From: Allodiplogaster sudhausi
Taxonomy: Eukaryota; Nematoda; Chromadorea; Rhabditida; Diplogasteridae
DNA: 64,000 nt
Direction: 5' to 3'
Assembly: GCA_945643635.1 (NCBI GenBank)
Contig: CALZFC010000356.1
Span: 194,501-258,500 of the forward strand
Shown here: positions 20,880 to 31,813 of the stretch, piece after piece
Layout: each line of letters starts with the position of its first letter
Numbering within the stretch: the first letter of the stretch is position 1
The notes under the pieces: model-generated
Told to the model about the DNA's origin: nothing
Databases searched by the model: none
The model's input: the letters and a program-made list of their open reading frames with translations, nothing else
Program-made: the position numbers and the translations under genes

Positions 20880-21170
20880 CTACTGCTGATGAAAGGGAAA
20901 GCTGAGCCTTTGTGGTGAATTTAGGAAAGTCACCGCTCTGTGGCAGCGTCGTCATTGTGCAGTGACAGAAGTAAGCGCAGACCTTGCGACGGCTGTGGTA
21001 TTCATGCACATGGAGCAAGCAGTGAACGAGAGCGAGATATGTAGATATCCGATGACTTTGCATCAACAACAACTTCCCGAGGAGAATCTCCTTACGCTCT
21101 TTAAGCGGAATGGAATTCAGAAAGTTTTATTATGTACATACATATATCGTAATATTTCTCTGGGCCACTG
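20880..21170 (+). CDS. Candidate last exon, related to 13.9-14.15 kb
   Basis: A frame with VSADLATAVVFMHMEQAVNE is a diverged relative of the helical tail in the 13.4-14.0 kb unit, and the following 3' sequence (ttacgctcttta...gaatggaattcagaaagttt) is also shared. ggttgaataaag follows near 21330. Confidence 0.35.
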
Positions 21171-21384
21171 GTAATTATCTCTTTTTTTAATTCTCATAGA
21201 TTCAAATGTTTTTATTAAATATCTAATTTTACCAGTACGAATAGATGCCCATAATTATTTCTTCTTTTTGTTTGCTTGAAGGAACTATCCTTGCCGCTGC
21301 ACTGTGTAGCTCTCTATGATTCTTACTGGTTGAATAAAGTGGAATTATTAAGTATTGAGAGGAGATGGGGCATTTAAGGCGAAT

Positions 21385-21868
21385 GTTTCCTTCCATATGC
21401 CAACTGTTGGCTTTGTCAACTACTATGAGCGAGCAAGCAGAAAGAAAGATAATATTTTGGCAAACAGTTAGAGAACATGAAAAGAGAGAGGGAAGACACG
21501 AGCGAAGCTGCCACAGCTGCGCGTTTCGAGTGCCTTCTGCGCACGCCTTCCCATTCTTGAGCTCTTCCTAACGGGAACATTTCAATTTTGTTAGTTGAAC
21601 CGTATATCTTGTATAATGTCCAATGCCTATATTAAATCTGTTTAGTCCTGTCTCATCCCTTCTCCTCGCAAAGTGCTCTTTCTGGCTCCGTCCTCTTTCA
21701 ATTCTCAGCTCTGTTAGCCTACGCCATACGTGTGACTTGTGAAAAGATGAAACGTTAACATTGTTCTCTAATGGTATATAATACATATCCTCAGCTTCCT
21801 TCGCCATACATGCGATTTCAACCCGATGGCAGCATAAACCTGCCGCGAGCGAGAAGGGACAACATAAT
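21385..21868 (+). promoter_or_regulatory. Cassette copy, plus strand
   Basis: Upstream block from ccaactgttggctttgtcaac (21400), gccacagctgcgcg near 21510, TATA-like ggtatataatac near 21773, leader ccttcgccatacatgcgatttc near 21800, then ATGAAAGGTAATG at 21869. Confidence 0.75.
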
Positions 21869-22350
21869 ATGAAAGGTAATGTACATTTGCATATAGACAA
21901 TAATTTTCTCCAAAAAATGAACGTCACATTTCAACTTATGCTTTATATGGTTTTAAATATGTATGTATTATGTGCTTTGGGTGTCCTTGTGGCCTCCCCT
22001 ATGCCGTCTTGGGGACGAGTTACATATTGTAAGATAGATCGAAAGAGAGAAAGCGAGAGAGTGAGGGAGAGGTTACCAGATTCGTGAGAATACTGTCTCA
22101 GCGGAGACATTTCCATGCGGCCTCCGTTGTTTAACTTATGTAATAAAAGCCATGGCATCCACACCCTTTACGATAATGACCTACGAGAGTTTGTTGAAAA
22201 AAACAGATCGAAAAATGAAAAAAAAAATTTATAAAAAGATTTAGAAAAAATAAGTAATGGAAAAAAACCACGAATATTGCAGCAGCTCCGACGAGCACGT
22301 CATGCAAAGTCTGCGCAACACATCAGAGACCATCGCTATTGAGACAATAA
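21869..22350 (+). CDS. Secreted peptide gene, up to 75 aa, two exons
   Basis: From ATGAAA at 21869 the frame stays open without splicing through a second ATG at 21941 that opens a hydrophobic signal-like stretch (MLYMVLNMYVLCALGVLVAS), to a T|GTAAGA donor after 22028. Exon 22283-22350 (ATTGCAG acceptor) continues in phase: APTSTSCKVCATHQRPSLL, then stop. So either the conserved upstream frame is fused to the signal peptide here, or translation starts at the inner ATG. The mature part is a short Thr/Ser linker with a CxxC. Confidence 0.55.
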
Positions 22351-22415
22351 ATATAATCTCGTTCTGAGTAAAGGAGAGAAATGTAGGAAGCCAAGAACTG
22401 ACAGATGATCTGACA

Positions 22416-22550
22416 ATGTCGGAGAAGGAGGAGTCAGAAGAATTCTGTGCCGCCCTTAAAGAGTCCGACCCGGCTCAAACTACAGCCTCCCTGTCTTTGC
22501 GAAGCAAAGGGCCTGAAAAACGATATCGCCCTTCATGTACATCGGATTAG
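22416..22550 (+). CDS. 44-codon acidic frame, unknown
   Basis: MSEKEESEEFCAALKESD..., acidic then basic, ending TAG. Just downstream of the 21.9 kb gene and possibly a further exon of it. No domain. Confidence 0.25.
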   Translation: MSEKEESEEFCAALKESDPAQTTASLSLRSKGPEKRYRPSCTSD

Positions 22551-22889
22551 GGCTGTGTTCCAAGTTCCCAGGCACTCAGAGATCAAGGAAACAAGCTTAC
22601 ATATCCTCTGCCTACAGCCTAAATGCTCTATCTGGGAAGTGGACCAGTATATCTGGAATAGTTGCTTTGGTGGAGTGTTTCACTATCACACATTATACGA
22701 AAAGGAAAACAACAAGTTGCAACACTTCAACAGCACGGCAAATTTTGAATTGTTCAATTGTAATATTAAATGATATGTGTATAGTCACTCGATATTGTAC
22801 TCACTGTGATCATTGAGAACAGTTACTTCGAGAGAAAAACAATGGCATAAAATATTGTACTAAGAAATGTGGTGAGAGTAGCGGGTAAT

Positions 22890-23008
22890 CCATATATATA
22901 TATATATATATATAATATTATATATATATTATATATATATATTTATATAATATATATATATATTATATATATTATATATATATAATATATATATATATAT
23001 GTGTATAT
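22890..23008. repeat. (TA)n low-complexity tract
   Basis: About 120 bp of interrupted TA repeats, able to fold back on itself. Confidence 0.95.
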
Positions 23009-23259
23009 ATATAAACTCATCGGAATAAGGGACAGCCTCCCTGGAAGACAGAAGGCATCGATTCGGAAGCACGGCACAAGAGGAGCGGAGGGCGACGAAC
23101 ACTTACCTTAAAATGGCATATCAAATACAATAAATTTGATGTTTACTCAAATATGGTAATGAATGTCGGTTCTTGATGCCAAAATTATTTTCAATCAAAT
23201 AAACCATTTCTATATAGCGCAACAATTGAGCCTTATGGGTTTGCATGCACCGAAGGGAA

Positions 23260-24117
23260 TGAATGAAAGGCTTTGATAGTTCCAACCTGTCTCATTCCAT
23301 TTCTAAACTGCCGTTTTCTTTCCTGACAAAGGGAGATTTCAGTCTTTTCTCCTCTCTTTCTCTAATCATGACATGTCGAACTGCGTATTCTTTGAACTCT
23401 CATCGCGACTGTCATGGCCGGGGAAAAGCCGAACGGCTAACCGGCTGGCGAGAGTGGACTCGCCCCCCTCGGCAGGTGCCGCTAACGCCAGCAAGCCGGT
23501 CAGTGTCATATCTCATTACGGCTGCTTCCAGCCAAGGTTCTTTTAATTCGATTTTAATTTTCATTTTATTTGATATTTTCATTCTACAGTTCGAAGAAGT
23601 AATGATATTTTATTTCTATTATTTTTTTTTTGTTTTTTTATTTTTATTTTTTTTCTTTATTTGACACCCAGGCTGTTGCCATAGCTCCCTCACCCCCCCC
23701 CCCCCCTCCCCACCCTCACCACTTCCCACCACTGCAGCAAGAGACACAACACCGACGACGACTACGGCAACGACGACCACTACGCCAACTTGTGACAAAT
23801 GCGCTGCAGCTGCATGTCAGGTTTGATTATTATTATTTTTTGCTCAATAATTCTTCCATAAATTTATAGTTAATTTATTCTCTCCTCCTCCCTCTCAATC
23901 TCACTCTCCCTCTCTCTATCACTCTCTCGCTTTTCATTCGATCTTTCTATCTATATTTCTATCTCCCCCCTCTCGTGCTCTCTTTTAGGTTCCAGACGCA
24001 GCAATTTGTGGATCAGTGGACATGTTCTACTGCACGGACGATGGCCTCCTCTCGAAGATAACCGACGCCTGCATGACAGTGACCTGGACGAACGGAGCCA
24101 AAATGTTTGCGCGAAAC
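23260..24117 (+). CDS. Thr-rich secreted-type protein, second copy (best preserved)
   Basis: Exon 23738-23820 (CTGCAG acceptor) encodes TTPTTTTATTTTTPTCDKCA then AAACQ, and joins in phase to exon 23989-24117 (TTTTAG): VPDAAICGSVDMFYCTDDG then LLSKITDACMTVTWTNG, to an AAC|GTTAGG donor. Mucin-like Thr linker followed by a Cys-rich domain (at least five Cys). An upstream exon with CRTAYSLNSHRDCHGRGK lies at about 23369-23500, with GTCAGT as probable donor; its join to 23738 is not in frame by the simplest reading. No signal peptide located. Probably extracellular. Confidence 0.45.
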
Positions 24118-24119
24118 GT

Positions 24120-25070
24120 TAGGATCTCCTTTTTATCACTCTCTCTCTCTCTCTCTCTCTCTCATTTTCTCTCCTCTCTCACTCAGTTTCGCTCTCTTTA
24201 CGTCTCTGTTTTTCATTCACGTGTTCTCCCAATGCTTTTCCATTCTCTTTCAGCAATACAAAATATTAGTCAAATTGTAGTGCAATTGTCACTTTGTGAG
24301 GAAAAGTGAGGATGGTAAACTAGCCGTGCTAGGTTTTTGGTTTGACCAGTGTCAGTGACATGGTCATGATAAAAAACGATCGTGACTGTTTGTCAACGAA
24401 AAGTATAAGATTAATCGAACGGCTCATCTGATTGAAGGGAACGATGGCGCTGTTAATCTGCTCCTCTTGGCATAATGGAATGTGGAATGAAGCGAGTCGT
24501 CCCTCTTCCGTTGGAGTTCAATTAGACACCGTCTCGAAATTACTTGCGTTTATTGTTGAATTTAATATATGTAATTGCGTTGAAGTGAATAAATTGTTTG
24601 ACAATAACAGCTGTTGAATTACTTTAATATATGTACATGCAGAATTCGCCAGTCGTTGTGAAGTTAGAGAATCGTTTTTTTTTTTAAATAAAATCTCTGA
24701 TGATGAGAGGAACAGCAGCATGGCAGATTGCAGAATTGCTATTTTTCTTAACAGTACACATTAAATAATCCAATAATGTAAGTCCTCGGTGAATCTCACA
24801 TCCATGACGTCCTAGTGTTAAATTTGAAACCGTCTCGAAACAACAACTTTTGAGCCATTTTGAATTTGAAAAAAAAAGAAAAAGAAATTTGTTTGACAAT
24901 GGAAACTGTTGAATTTGTATCTCATATACATTCATAATCTGTCAGTTGGTCTGAAGCTAGATAATCTTTCATCAAGACTTTACGGAATGGGCATTTGATG
25001 CGACTGTTCTCGTCCATCACTTCTATGTTCTGCTCAACAGAAGGGACAGTCATCACTTCTATGTCCCATC
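24120..25070. other. Cassette-upstream remnants; no gene seen
   Basis: A CT run (24140-24170), then two blocks around 24510-24670 and 24900-25020 that match distal cassette sequence (ttgaatttaatatatgtaattgcgt, agtcgttgtgaagttagagaat types). These pair with right-arm sequence at 39050-39270 and 40280-40430. Confidence 0.5.
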
Positions 25071-25079
25071 TGTTGATCA

Positions 25080-25460
25080 GGACAAGGCTGAGTGAGCAAG
25101 CAGAAAGGAAGGGAAGAGTTTGGAAGACAGTTAAAGAGCATGAAAAGAGGGAGATATGGAGGACAGCATAGCACCTCTGCCATAGCTATAGATCGAGCGC
25201 GTTTAGTGCGCGTCTCCCCATCAGCTTTGTTCGTGCCAAATAACGAGGATATTTTCACGCCTTTACTTGAAACACTATACTAATTGTATTCTGTCTAATA
25301 CAGTTAATTTAGTTTTTTTTTACACTATCTGATCGCTCGCCTCGTTTACCTCTCCTTTCAGGTACATATCTTTAGCACGTCGCTATACATGCGATTTAAA
25401 CCCGATGGCGGCATAAACCTGCCGGGAAATGAGAAAGGACAATACACCAGAAAAGGTAAT
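25080..25460 (+). promoter_or_regulatory. Cassette copy, plus strand
   Basis: Shorter copy with leader gctatacatgcgatttaaacccgatgg and aaaaggtaatg, upstream ATG lost (ccagaaaag). Mirror of 38777-39270. Confidence 0.65.
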
Positions 25461-25659
25461 GTATGTTTGTTTAGAAATAATATTTTTCAAAAGCTAACGC
25501 GATGTTTCATATAATTTAATTTTTTGTTTGTTTTATGTATAAATTCTAATGTCGGTTTCGGGTCGGCAAAATATTTAGTTCTAGTATATCTTTACAACAT
25601 CTTCCACATGAGATACAACTTCGACACACGACTCCTTCCCAAGTGCTGAGCTCGCACAG

Positions 25660-26098
25660 CCACCCGCTCTGCCGAGGGCGGTGGCGTTGTGCAGCAGTGG
25701 CTGCTCGACACGATCGCCAGCGCCCTGCCGGTTGGTATTTGGTTGTTTTTTTGTTAATTAATCCGCAATTTTCTTCTCTCTTCTGTTTTTTTATTTCATT
25801 TGCCTATTCAATGGTTATTCATATGCACCCTTTGAGCGTGCGATGGCGTACCGCCGCCTGGGGCAGGCGACTAAAAGCCGCCTGCCCACCGTCGACTCAC
25901 GCCGTCGAGACCCTGGTCGTCCCGGTTAGTGACTTTGCTTTTTTTTAATATGTAGTAGTATACACCCAGCCTGCTGTCAGGTTGATTTTTTTTCTTACTT
26001 ATTTCCCTATTACATAGATGTAAATGTTGCAGTTCCGCGAGGTCCCCCGGTACAGCGGGCCGCTCGCGCGGGGCCTCCAGCACGCCGTGGCCATGTGA
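25660..26098 (+). CDS. GC-rich three-exon C-terminal gene part
   Basis: Exons: about 25672-25733 (GGGVVQQWLLDTIASALP before GTTGGT), about 25872-25923 (CPPSTHAVETLVVP before GTTAGT) and 26033-26098 (TTGCAG; FREVPRYSGPLARGLQHAVAM, stop). The last two have a close right-arm copy on the minus strand (AYHAVEALVVP; YREVARNSGPLARGLQHAVA). Much higher GC than its surroundings. No recognised family. Confidence 0.45.
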
Positions 26099-26279
26099 GG
26101 ACATATAAAATACTCATCACCCACACGGTGCGGGTCGCTGCCGCACACCAATCTCGGCGAGGGGAGGTGCACGCATGAACCAGTAAAGTAACTCACGAAT
26201 GCCACCATCGCCACGCGCCCGGTTAGAATTTTTTTATTAACCATAACCTTTTTATATTAATAACCGTTATATATGTATT

Positions 26280-26560
26280 TTAGATGAGCGCCTTTGACTG
26301 GCGCTCAGGCGGATCGCCACCTGGGCGCTCCCAGCGATCGCCATCGTCCGAGCGTAATGTCTCGGCAAGGCGCACACCACGCGATCGAGACCTCCAGTTT
26401 GGTTTTTTTAAATATATATTCTTCTTGAAGGTTTTATTTTTATAAAAAAAATATATTTCTTTATTTTTCAGGCTGGGGAGATCCCTCGCCTTGGGGCGCC
26501 AGCGACTGGCGTCAAAGAAATTGACGGCACCCTACCGCCTTGCACATCTTGTAGTTGTTG
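26280..26560 (+). other. Possible tandem, decayed repeat of the GC-rich exons
   Basis: Two GC-rich blocks after TTTTAG (26283) and TTTTTCAG (26472) resemble the preceding exon pair in spacing and in an HHAIET-like reading, but no single frame holds them together. Confidence 0.3.
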
Positions 26561-26639
26561 TTTTTTGATAAATGACCTTTTATCCCACCATTTGATGAAG
26601 CACTCGCTGTCTGAGAAAGATACACATATGACAGAGTGG

Positions 26640-26930
26640 CACTGTCAGAGAAAGATTGAAAGGGAGATTGCGAGGATAGACAAGAAAGATGTGAAAAGAC
26701 AGAGGGGGGCATAGAGGAGACATGGAGAGAGTGAGGAGAGAGAGATAGCGAGAGAAAAGCGGGAAGATGAAAGGAAGGAAAAAAGAGAGAAGGAAGAATT
26801 TCAGAAAGAGAGAGCGAGAGAGAATGAGAGAGTGAGTAGTGAAAATGAGAAAGACATGGAGCAGACGCTGAGAGAGAGAGAGAGACAAAGAGTAGTCAGT
26901 GAAGGTGACAGTGAGAAAAAGGCAATGGAG
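26640..26930. repeat. GA-rich low-complexity tract
   Basis: Long purine-rich tract. The mirror tract (36255-36500) is pyrimidine-rich, as expected for an inverted copy. Confidence 0.8.
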
Positions 26931-26989
26931 TGTCATCGTGAAAGTAAGAGACATAGAGATTGCAGGAAAGTGTAGAGTAGCCAATGTAA

Positions 26990-27415
26990 AGCCAATGCTA
27001 CCACAGCTGCACGTTCGAGCGCATTCTGTGCATGTCTTCCTATTCTCACAAATTTTTACTTGAGTCCCTCAAGTCTTTTATGCTGCCTAATATCTCTATT
27101 AAAGCAGTTTTCCTGTTCTTGTACCGCCTCTTTCAATCTGTAACTATTTATAAAAAATAAATTAAATGAATCTGACATCTAATCACATGTGAACCAGCTA
27201 GGAATCTGATATGTAGCTTATTCTGCTAATAACTTTGTTAGTCTGAACGAATATGTATTTCGTTCAGCGGCAGAGTTTCGCCAATATCAGAACGTTTCCT
27301 CGCCTTTTACCCATTCTAATGCTCTTTCCTCGTTTTCTAGTTATATTAGCCTTTTTCCTACATATTTCTCGCTAAAGAAATGATAGTGTTCTCTACTAGC
27401 ATATAATATCTTTAG
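26990..27415 (+). promoter_or_regulatory. Cassette copy, plus strand; inner edge of the left arm
   Basis: Has the cacagctgcacgttcgagcgcattctgtgc block, TATA-like gcatataatatcttta near 27400, then diverges before the leader. Mirror of 35885-36230. Confidence 0.6.
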
Positions 27416-27479
27416 GGGGCATTTGCGAGGCTTTTGCGGAAGACTTTGGTATACATACATACATATGTACATCTTATAT

Positions 27480-27625
27480 ACATAAGATGGAATAGGGAAA
27501 GGTGATGGCCAGATCGCCTGGCCAACACTGAACGGGCTTGCTTCCTTTGGCGGCACCTCCACCATGGCCGACCAGTTTTGCGGCTCGGATATGACATCTC
27601 CCCTTACAAGTGAGCGGACTCTGGT
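27480..27625 (-). other. Open block of about 50 codons, same strand as the viral fragment
   Basis: Minus-strand frame with ISEPQNWSAMVEVPPKE and FSVGQAIWPSPFP. It lies just downstream of the SF3-helicase fragment and might be more of the same integrated sequence, but carries no diagnostic motif. Confidence 0.25.
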
Positions 27626-27727
27626 TCTGCATAAACCATCTCCATGTGCACGCTTTGTGAGTATGCGTGTGTGTTTGTATACAAATTTATGAACCGCATG
27701 ACAAATTACAAGAGAATTAAATGTTTT

Positions 27728-28360
27728 TTAAAACACATTATTTAGATGCATTGGGGGTTCCTTCTTCTTCTTCTTCGAGGTGCTGGAGGTCCTCGGCAAC
27801 AGACTTGGAAATCTCTCGCCATTCAGCTGGCGTAAGGCGGCGGTCGCGCCATGTGGCTCGGGACTTATTGCGAGGGTCTTGGCTGTCGTGTGGTCAAGGA
27901 TCTTTGGCACGTCATCCATCAGAACTCCCCCATGTATCTACTCCAGTACTGGTCTTCTGCACACCATGAGTACGAGTGCGACATTCCCGATTCTCCCTTC
28001 AAATTGAGAAGGGCTTCGAGGAGCATCTTGTACATCAGCGTCTTTCCTTGGCCTGGCTCCCCGCAAACTGTGATGCAGAAGGGACTGTAGCGCCAGTCCG
28101 TTCCATTCGAGTTGGTCGTCCTGGTGCCGTCGAGGGTGGCAAGGAGACTGCGAATGTGGTGAAATGAAGCTTTGCGTTCTCCGCTAGTACCGTCTCTGAA
28201 GTACATGGCATACAGACGGTTTCCCGTCTTGACCAGTTGTCCTATTTCACGGCGAATGAGAAATCTCCAGGAATCAGAGGCTCATGACTGGTCTGGGCGT
28301 ACTTCGGCATCAAATTAATCTCCAAGAAGTTTGGGCCTCCTCCGAGATGCATAACTGCAA
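27728..28360 (-). pseudogene. Endogenous viral fragment: picorna-like SF3 helicase, broken
   Basis: Three minus-strand blocks in different frames. The central block (about 28247-27919) has a Walker A loop of the GxxGxGKT type (GEPGQGKT) and the downstream DxYWxxY pattern of picornavirus 2C-like superfamily 3 RNA helicases. The next block begins with a Walker B-like LMDDV. An upstream block near 28350-28260 reads LGGGPNFLEINLMP. Breaks: a frame change near 28250, another between the YWxxY region and Walker B near 27918, a third near 27850. A non-retroviral RNA virus insertion, no longer able to encode one protein. It lies on the same strand as, and directly downstream of, the cassette at 28500-29105. 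Confidence 0.7.
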
Positions 28361-28499
28361 AAATATTTTGTTTGCTATTCTTGTTGGGATTTGCATCAAG
28401 TAAGACGACTAAGAGGCCGTTACAAGGCCATCCGAAGCCTACATATTATACATATGTATATATATTGGACAAAATGTAGTGTTAACGTGCGAAAAATAT

Positions 28500-29105
28500 T
28501 ATTTCTAAGCAAATGTATAGTACCTTTTATAGCATGTTGGTCCCTCTCGTTGCGGCAGGTTTATGCTGCCATCGAGTTGAAATCGCGTGTAGAGCGAAAG
28601 AGCTAAAGATATAATGTATTAGTGGATGGAAAACCCTAGCATCCTTTCGCGAGACACGAATGCAGAAAGGAAGAGCGGAGAGCAAGGGAAAGTGCAGAAA
28701 ATAACAGATTTAATAGAGATATTAGACAACATAAAAGATGTAATTCTTCAGCTAATAATGTGAAAATAATCGCATAGTTTTGCTTGAAAAGGTATTATAT
28801 TCATTTCTATCTGTAAGAAACATGTAGTATCAAATTGAGAGAGGGAGTACTAGAAAGGGCGATATTTGAGATGAGCGAACGCGACAGGAAAAAATAGCTT
28901 ATGGTTAGATAAAATATTTGGTATAGGGATTCAAGTAAAAATGTGAAAATATTCGCGATAGTTTGCCTGAAAATGCGCAGCTATGGGAAGACACGCACTG
29001 AACGCGCTCAATATATAGCGTGTAGCTGTTGCAGCAGTGCTCTGCTTCTCTCGTTTTCTCCTTCTCTCTTTTCGTTTTCTCTAGCTGTCTGCCAAACTCT
29101 TCTCT
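28500..29105 (-). promoter_or_regulatory. Cassette copy, minus strand, in the spacer
   Basis: Near full-length copy. Leader gcctacattt-type end at 28540-28610. The upstream frame is broken (ATG CTA TAA). It would transcribe leftward into the viral helicase fragment. No mirror partner found. Confidence 0.65.
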
Positions 29106-29108
29106 TCC

Positions 29109-29460
29109 TTGAATGAAGGCAGAATACGTTGCTGTACGGCAGAGAAAACGAGAGATAGAACGCGATATAGTGAGAGAGGAGAGAGTGGGAGAAAGAGAAT
29201 AATTGATTTCCTCACCAGCGGCAGTGTTAGGCAGGGGTCCTCATGTTGGACTTTCTGTAAAGATCCCATATCTGCGTGTTTTTTACTCTCCTCGATTCCT
29301 TCTCAAGTATCTGCTGTTTGCATTAAGAAGCCATGTTTTTGATTTAACATTTGACAACTGTTTCAGGTCACTGCCTTCATAAACGAGGCGAGTTCGAGTT
29401 TCCTCTCATCCTACATATGGCTCAATCTTCGCGCATCGGCTTGGACACTTGAATGGCAAG
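29109..29460 (-). repeat. Repeat family B, minus-strand copy
   Basis: GA-rich arm plus the conserved block caactgtttcaggtcactgccttcataaacgaggcgag (29356 onward), which matches plus-strand copies at 53080, 60050 and 62250 in reverse complement. Confidence 0.65.
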
Positions 29461-29710
29461 CAATTCTTTGTGATGCTGCCTCAATTAATGGTGTAAAGGG
29501 GATAAGAGGACCTATGTACATGTGCATGCTTGTATTAGGATGTCACTAACACTCTTTAAAATGGTATAATCGTTATTTCGAAAAAATTCTTTCGAAATAA
29601 TTGCGATATAAATTTTTTTTTCACCAACATTCATTTTTTTTCACTTCCAAGAACAGAAACTTTCACTGTGTCCATTCAAAGCCTCACCCCAAGCCACATT
29701 CAGATCCTGA

Positions 29711-29993
29711 TTGATGTCTGCCCCAATGTATTGCTACCGAGGCATTGCTGGGATGCAGGCTATTCAAATCTACCTTCGACGATCACCAGTAGGCGTTCTT
29801 TGGGGTCAACAATTGCTCCTCCTTGATTCGTCTGTATCAAGGAATCAGGTATATCGACTAGTAAATGATGATGATTGCTTTGTTAATTTAGGTGAGAACG
29901 CAGGATGCAACCAGGATTGAAGCAAATTGGGCCGCCGCCTCGAAGGCAATCTGCCAACAGTTCAAAGCAGAGGGCAGTGCACCCAACCTCTAG
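29711..29993 (+). CDS. Two-exon gene end, about 79 aa, unknown
   Basis: Exon 29711-29848 (MMSAPMYCYRGIAGMQAI...SSVSRNQ) ends CAG|GTATAT. Exon 29892-29993 (AATTTAG acceptor) continues in phase VRTQDATRIEANWAAASKAI then CQQFKAEGSAPNL and TAG. A second frame (TETFTVSIQSLTPSHIQI) is open just upstream of the ATG and may be the true earlier coding part, one shift away. Helical, soluble, no family recognised. Confidence 0.45.
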
Positions 29994-30186
29994 AAACCAT
30001 CGTAGTGCCGGTTAGAATTTATTCATTTTGATATTTAGATAATATTGATTAATATAGGTGCAGTATAACCTCCCAATCCAATTCCCATCGTCGCCTACAC
30101 AGATCCTCGACCTTCCGCAATGTTCTAGGCCCCAATGATGTACAGCTTTGTTGGAATAAAAACAAGTTGACTGAGCGCAGTTCAAT

Positions 30187-30384
30187 ATGAAGAAATTTTC
30201 AGTTGGTGAAAACAGAATGAAAATGGAAAACATGACTAAATTTACGGAGCTATTAGATGAATATCCATATATTTCCGATCGAAAATATGTTTTTTTAGCC
30301 GTAGCCAAAACATTGCAAAACTTTGCCCGAGCGGGCATCGAACACGGAACTCTTGCGCGGGTGTTTGAAGGTTCAGGCTCTTGA
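30187..30384 (+). CDS. 65-codon open frame, uncertain
   Basis: MKKFSVGENRMKMENMTKF..., ending with a Gly/Ser tail. The opposite strand is also open over 134 codons. No support beyond being open. Confidence 0.15.
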   Translation: MKKFSVGENRMKMENMTKFTELLDEYPYISDRKYVFLAVAKTLQNFARAGIEHGTLARVFEGSGS

Positions 30385-30518
30385 GCGATGAAGAAAGGTT
30401 GATTCCTTAAATTCAAACTAATAATTGATTACCGGCTCGTTCATTACACTTATATATATTTTATTTTATTTCACTTACCCAACATGATTTTTGAGACCAT
30501 TTTTGGGTTCGCAGCGTT

Positions 30519-31110
30519 TTGTCCAAAGTAGGTCTCCGAATTATAATTTTGATTTCGACATTTCCTTGCATTGCGGTAGAGTTTTTCTTAGCATGCGATT
30601 ATGTAAAAAGTATACCGCATATAAAATATTCGTATGACATATCGAATCGAAGCTGCGCCTCGGAACGCTGTGTGGGCTACCCCACCCTGTTTTTCAAAGG
30701 CCTTATCTTCCCTGATCTGGTTTTTGCAAGTTGGATACTCCGACATCTGTAAAATTTTCGATATTTCCAAACAGATAATACGTTCACAGAGACGAAACGG
30801 AAGAGGGTTATAAAATCATTAAAAAAAAACTCTCTTTCAGCGTCTCCAACGAATAAGGGAACTCACTTGGGAAGGCCAAATTCCAGATGAAGTACTTCAA
30901 CCGAGGTATCTTTATTGGGAGGAAAAAACGTTAAAAACTTTACGATAATTTCTGTCTATATTCTGTTTGCCTTACAGCATTTTTCCACTACCTAACGAAG
31001 GAACTGCAAGATGCCGGACGAACGAGAGACCAAGCCTCGCCAACGAGTCGAGCTATTGGAACATGTCAGCGACCATCTCTGCGCAGACATTGTACACAAG
31101 CAGTGAATAG
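30519..31110 (+). CDS. Three-exon gene, about 132 aa, hydrophobic N-terminus
   Basis: Exons 30519-30719 (ends CTG|GTTTTT), 30841-30905 (CTTTCAG; RLQRIRELTWEGQIPDEVLQ, ends AG|GTATCT) and 30978-31110 (TTACAG; IFPLPNEGTARCRTNERPS..., TAG). Phases agree at both introns (0 and 2). Residues 5-28 are hydrophobic (VGLRIIILISTFPCIAVEFF), suggesting a signal peptide or anchor. Exon 1 contains SERCVGYPTLFFKG, which recalls the cis-Pro GYPTL segment of thioredoxin/PDI folds, but no CxxC is present, so I do not claim it. A GA microsatellite starts right after the stop. Confidence 0.5.
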
Positions 31111-31152
31111 TGAAAGAGAGAGAGAGAAAGAGAGAGAGAGAAAGAGAGATAG
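31111..31152. repeat. (GA)n microsatellite
   Basis: GA/GAAA run directly 3' of the 30519-31110 gene. Confidence 0.9.
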
Positions 31153-31754
31153 TGGCTTATGAAAGCTTAGATGTTCGCGGGTTGCTGGGCCTAGCAACTT
31201 CTACTCAAAGGATGAGCAACAGCATCCTCTCGAGTTCTACGTGCCGATTAAGTGTTGCAATTCGCCGCAGCCCTCACCCCCTAATGGTCAATGAGCGAAA
31301 ATGGTTGTGTGTGACAACTGTACTTTTTTCAAGGTGTATTAGACATCGTTTACTTTCAATGTTGCTTCAATATGTTTCAACTAAGATCTTCTCGAAATGT
31401 ATTGCTTTAATATGTATAATAGGAATATTCATAAATATGCCGGAGTTGTGAATAAAGCATGAAATAAAAAACCCCAAACGAATTTTGCTCCAGATTAATG
31501 TCTTTGCGTACTGTTTCCTTTTTATGCTCTCTAAGGTGGTACAAGCTGCTGCATATATGTATGTAACCAGCCAGAGATTCCATTACATACTATGTATATA
31601 TGTAACCGGCCAGAGATTCCATTCCAACCATTTCTTAAAAAATATTTTCATCGCCAAACTCTTCGAACTTTGTTTTACATGAAGCATGGTCGATCACCAA
31701 AAGATAAGTAATCGTTGACCGTGGGAGTAGGCACCCTCGGTTTTGCGTACTTAC

Positions 31755-31813
31755 CATGTAGCATACACCCGCGGCGAGAAAAGAGCACATGCAGTTCGAA
31801 GCGTTGCGGCCAT
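31755..31813 (-). CDS. Candidate first exon with mitochondrial-type presequence
   Basis: ATG at 31813 opens MAATLRTACALFSPRVYA, an Arg-containing, acid-free amphipathic start typical of mitochondrial targeting, ending at a consensus TG|GTAAGT donor. No convincing next exon was found at lower coordinates. Confidence 0.3.

Noticed and set aside
30300..30384. Possible tRNA (gggcatcgaacacggaac looks like a reversed T-arm)
   Set aside because: The stems around the loop do not pair and no D or anticodon arm can be folded on either strand.
30640..30720. Thioredoxin/PDI domain from the GYPTLFF segment
   Set aside because: No CxxC active site and no flanking fold elements; the short match is insufficient.
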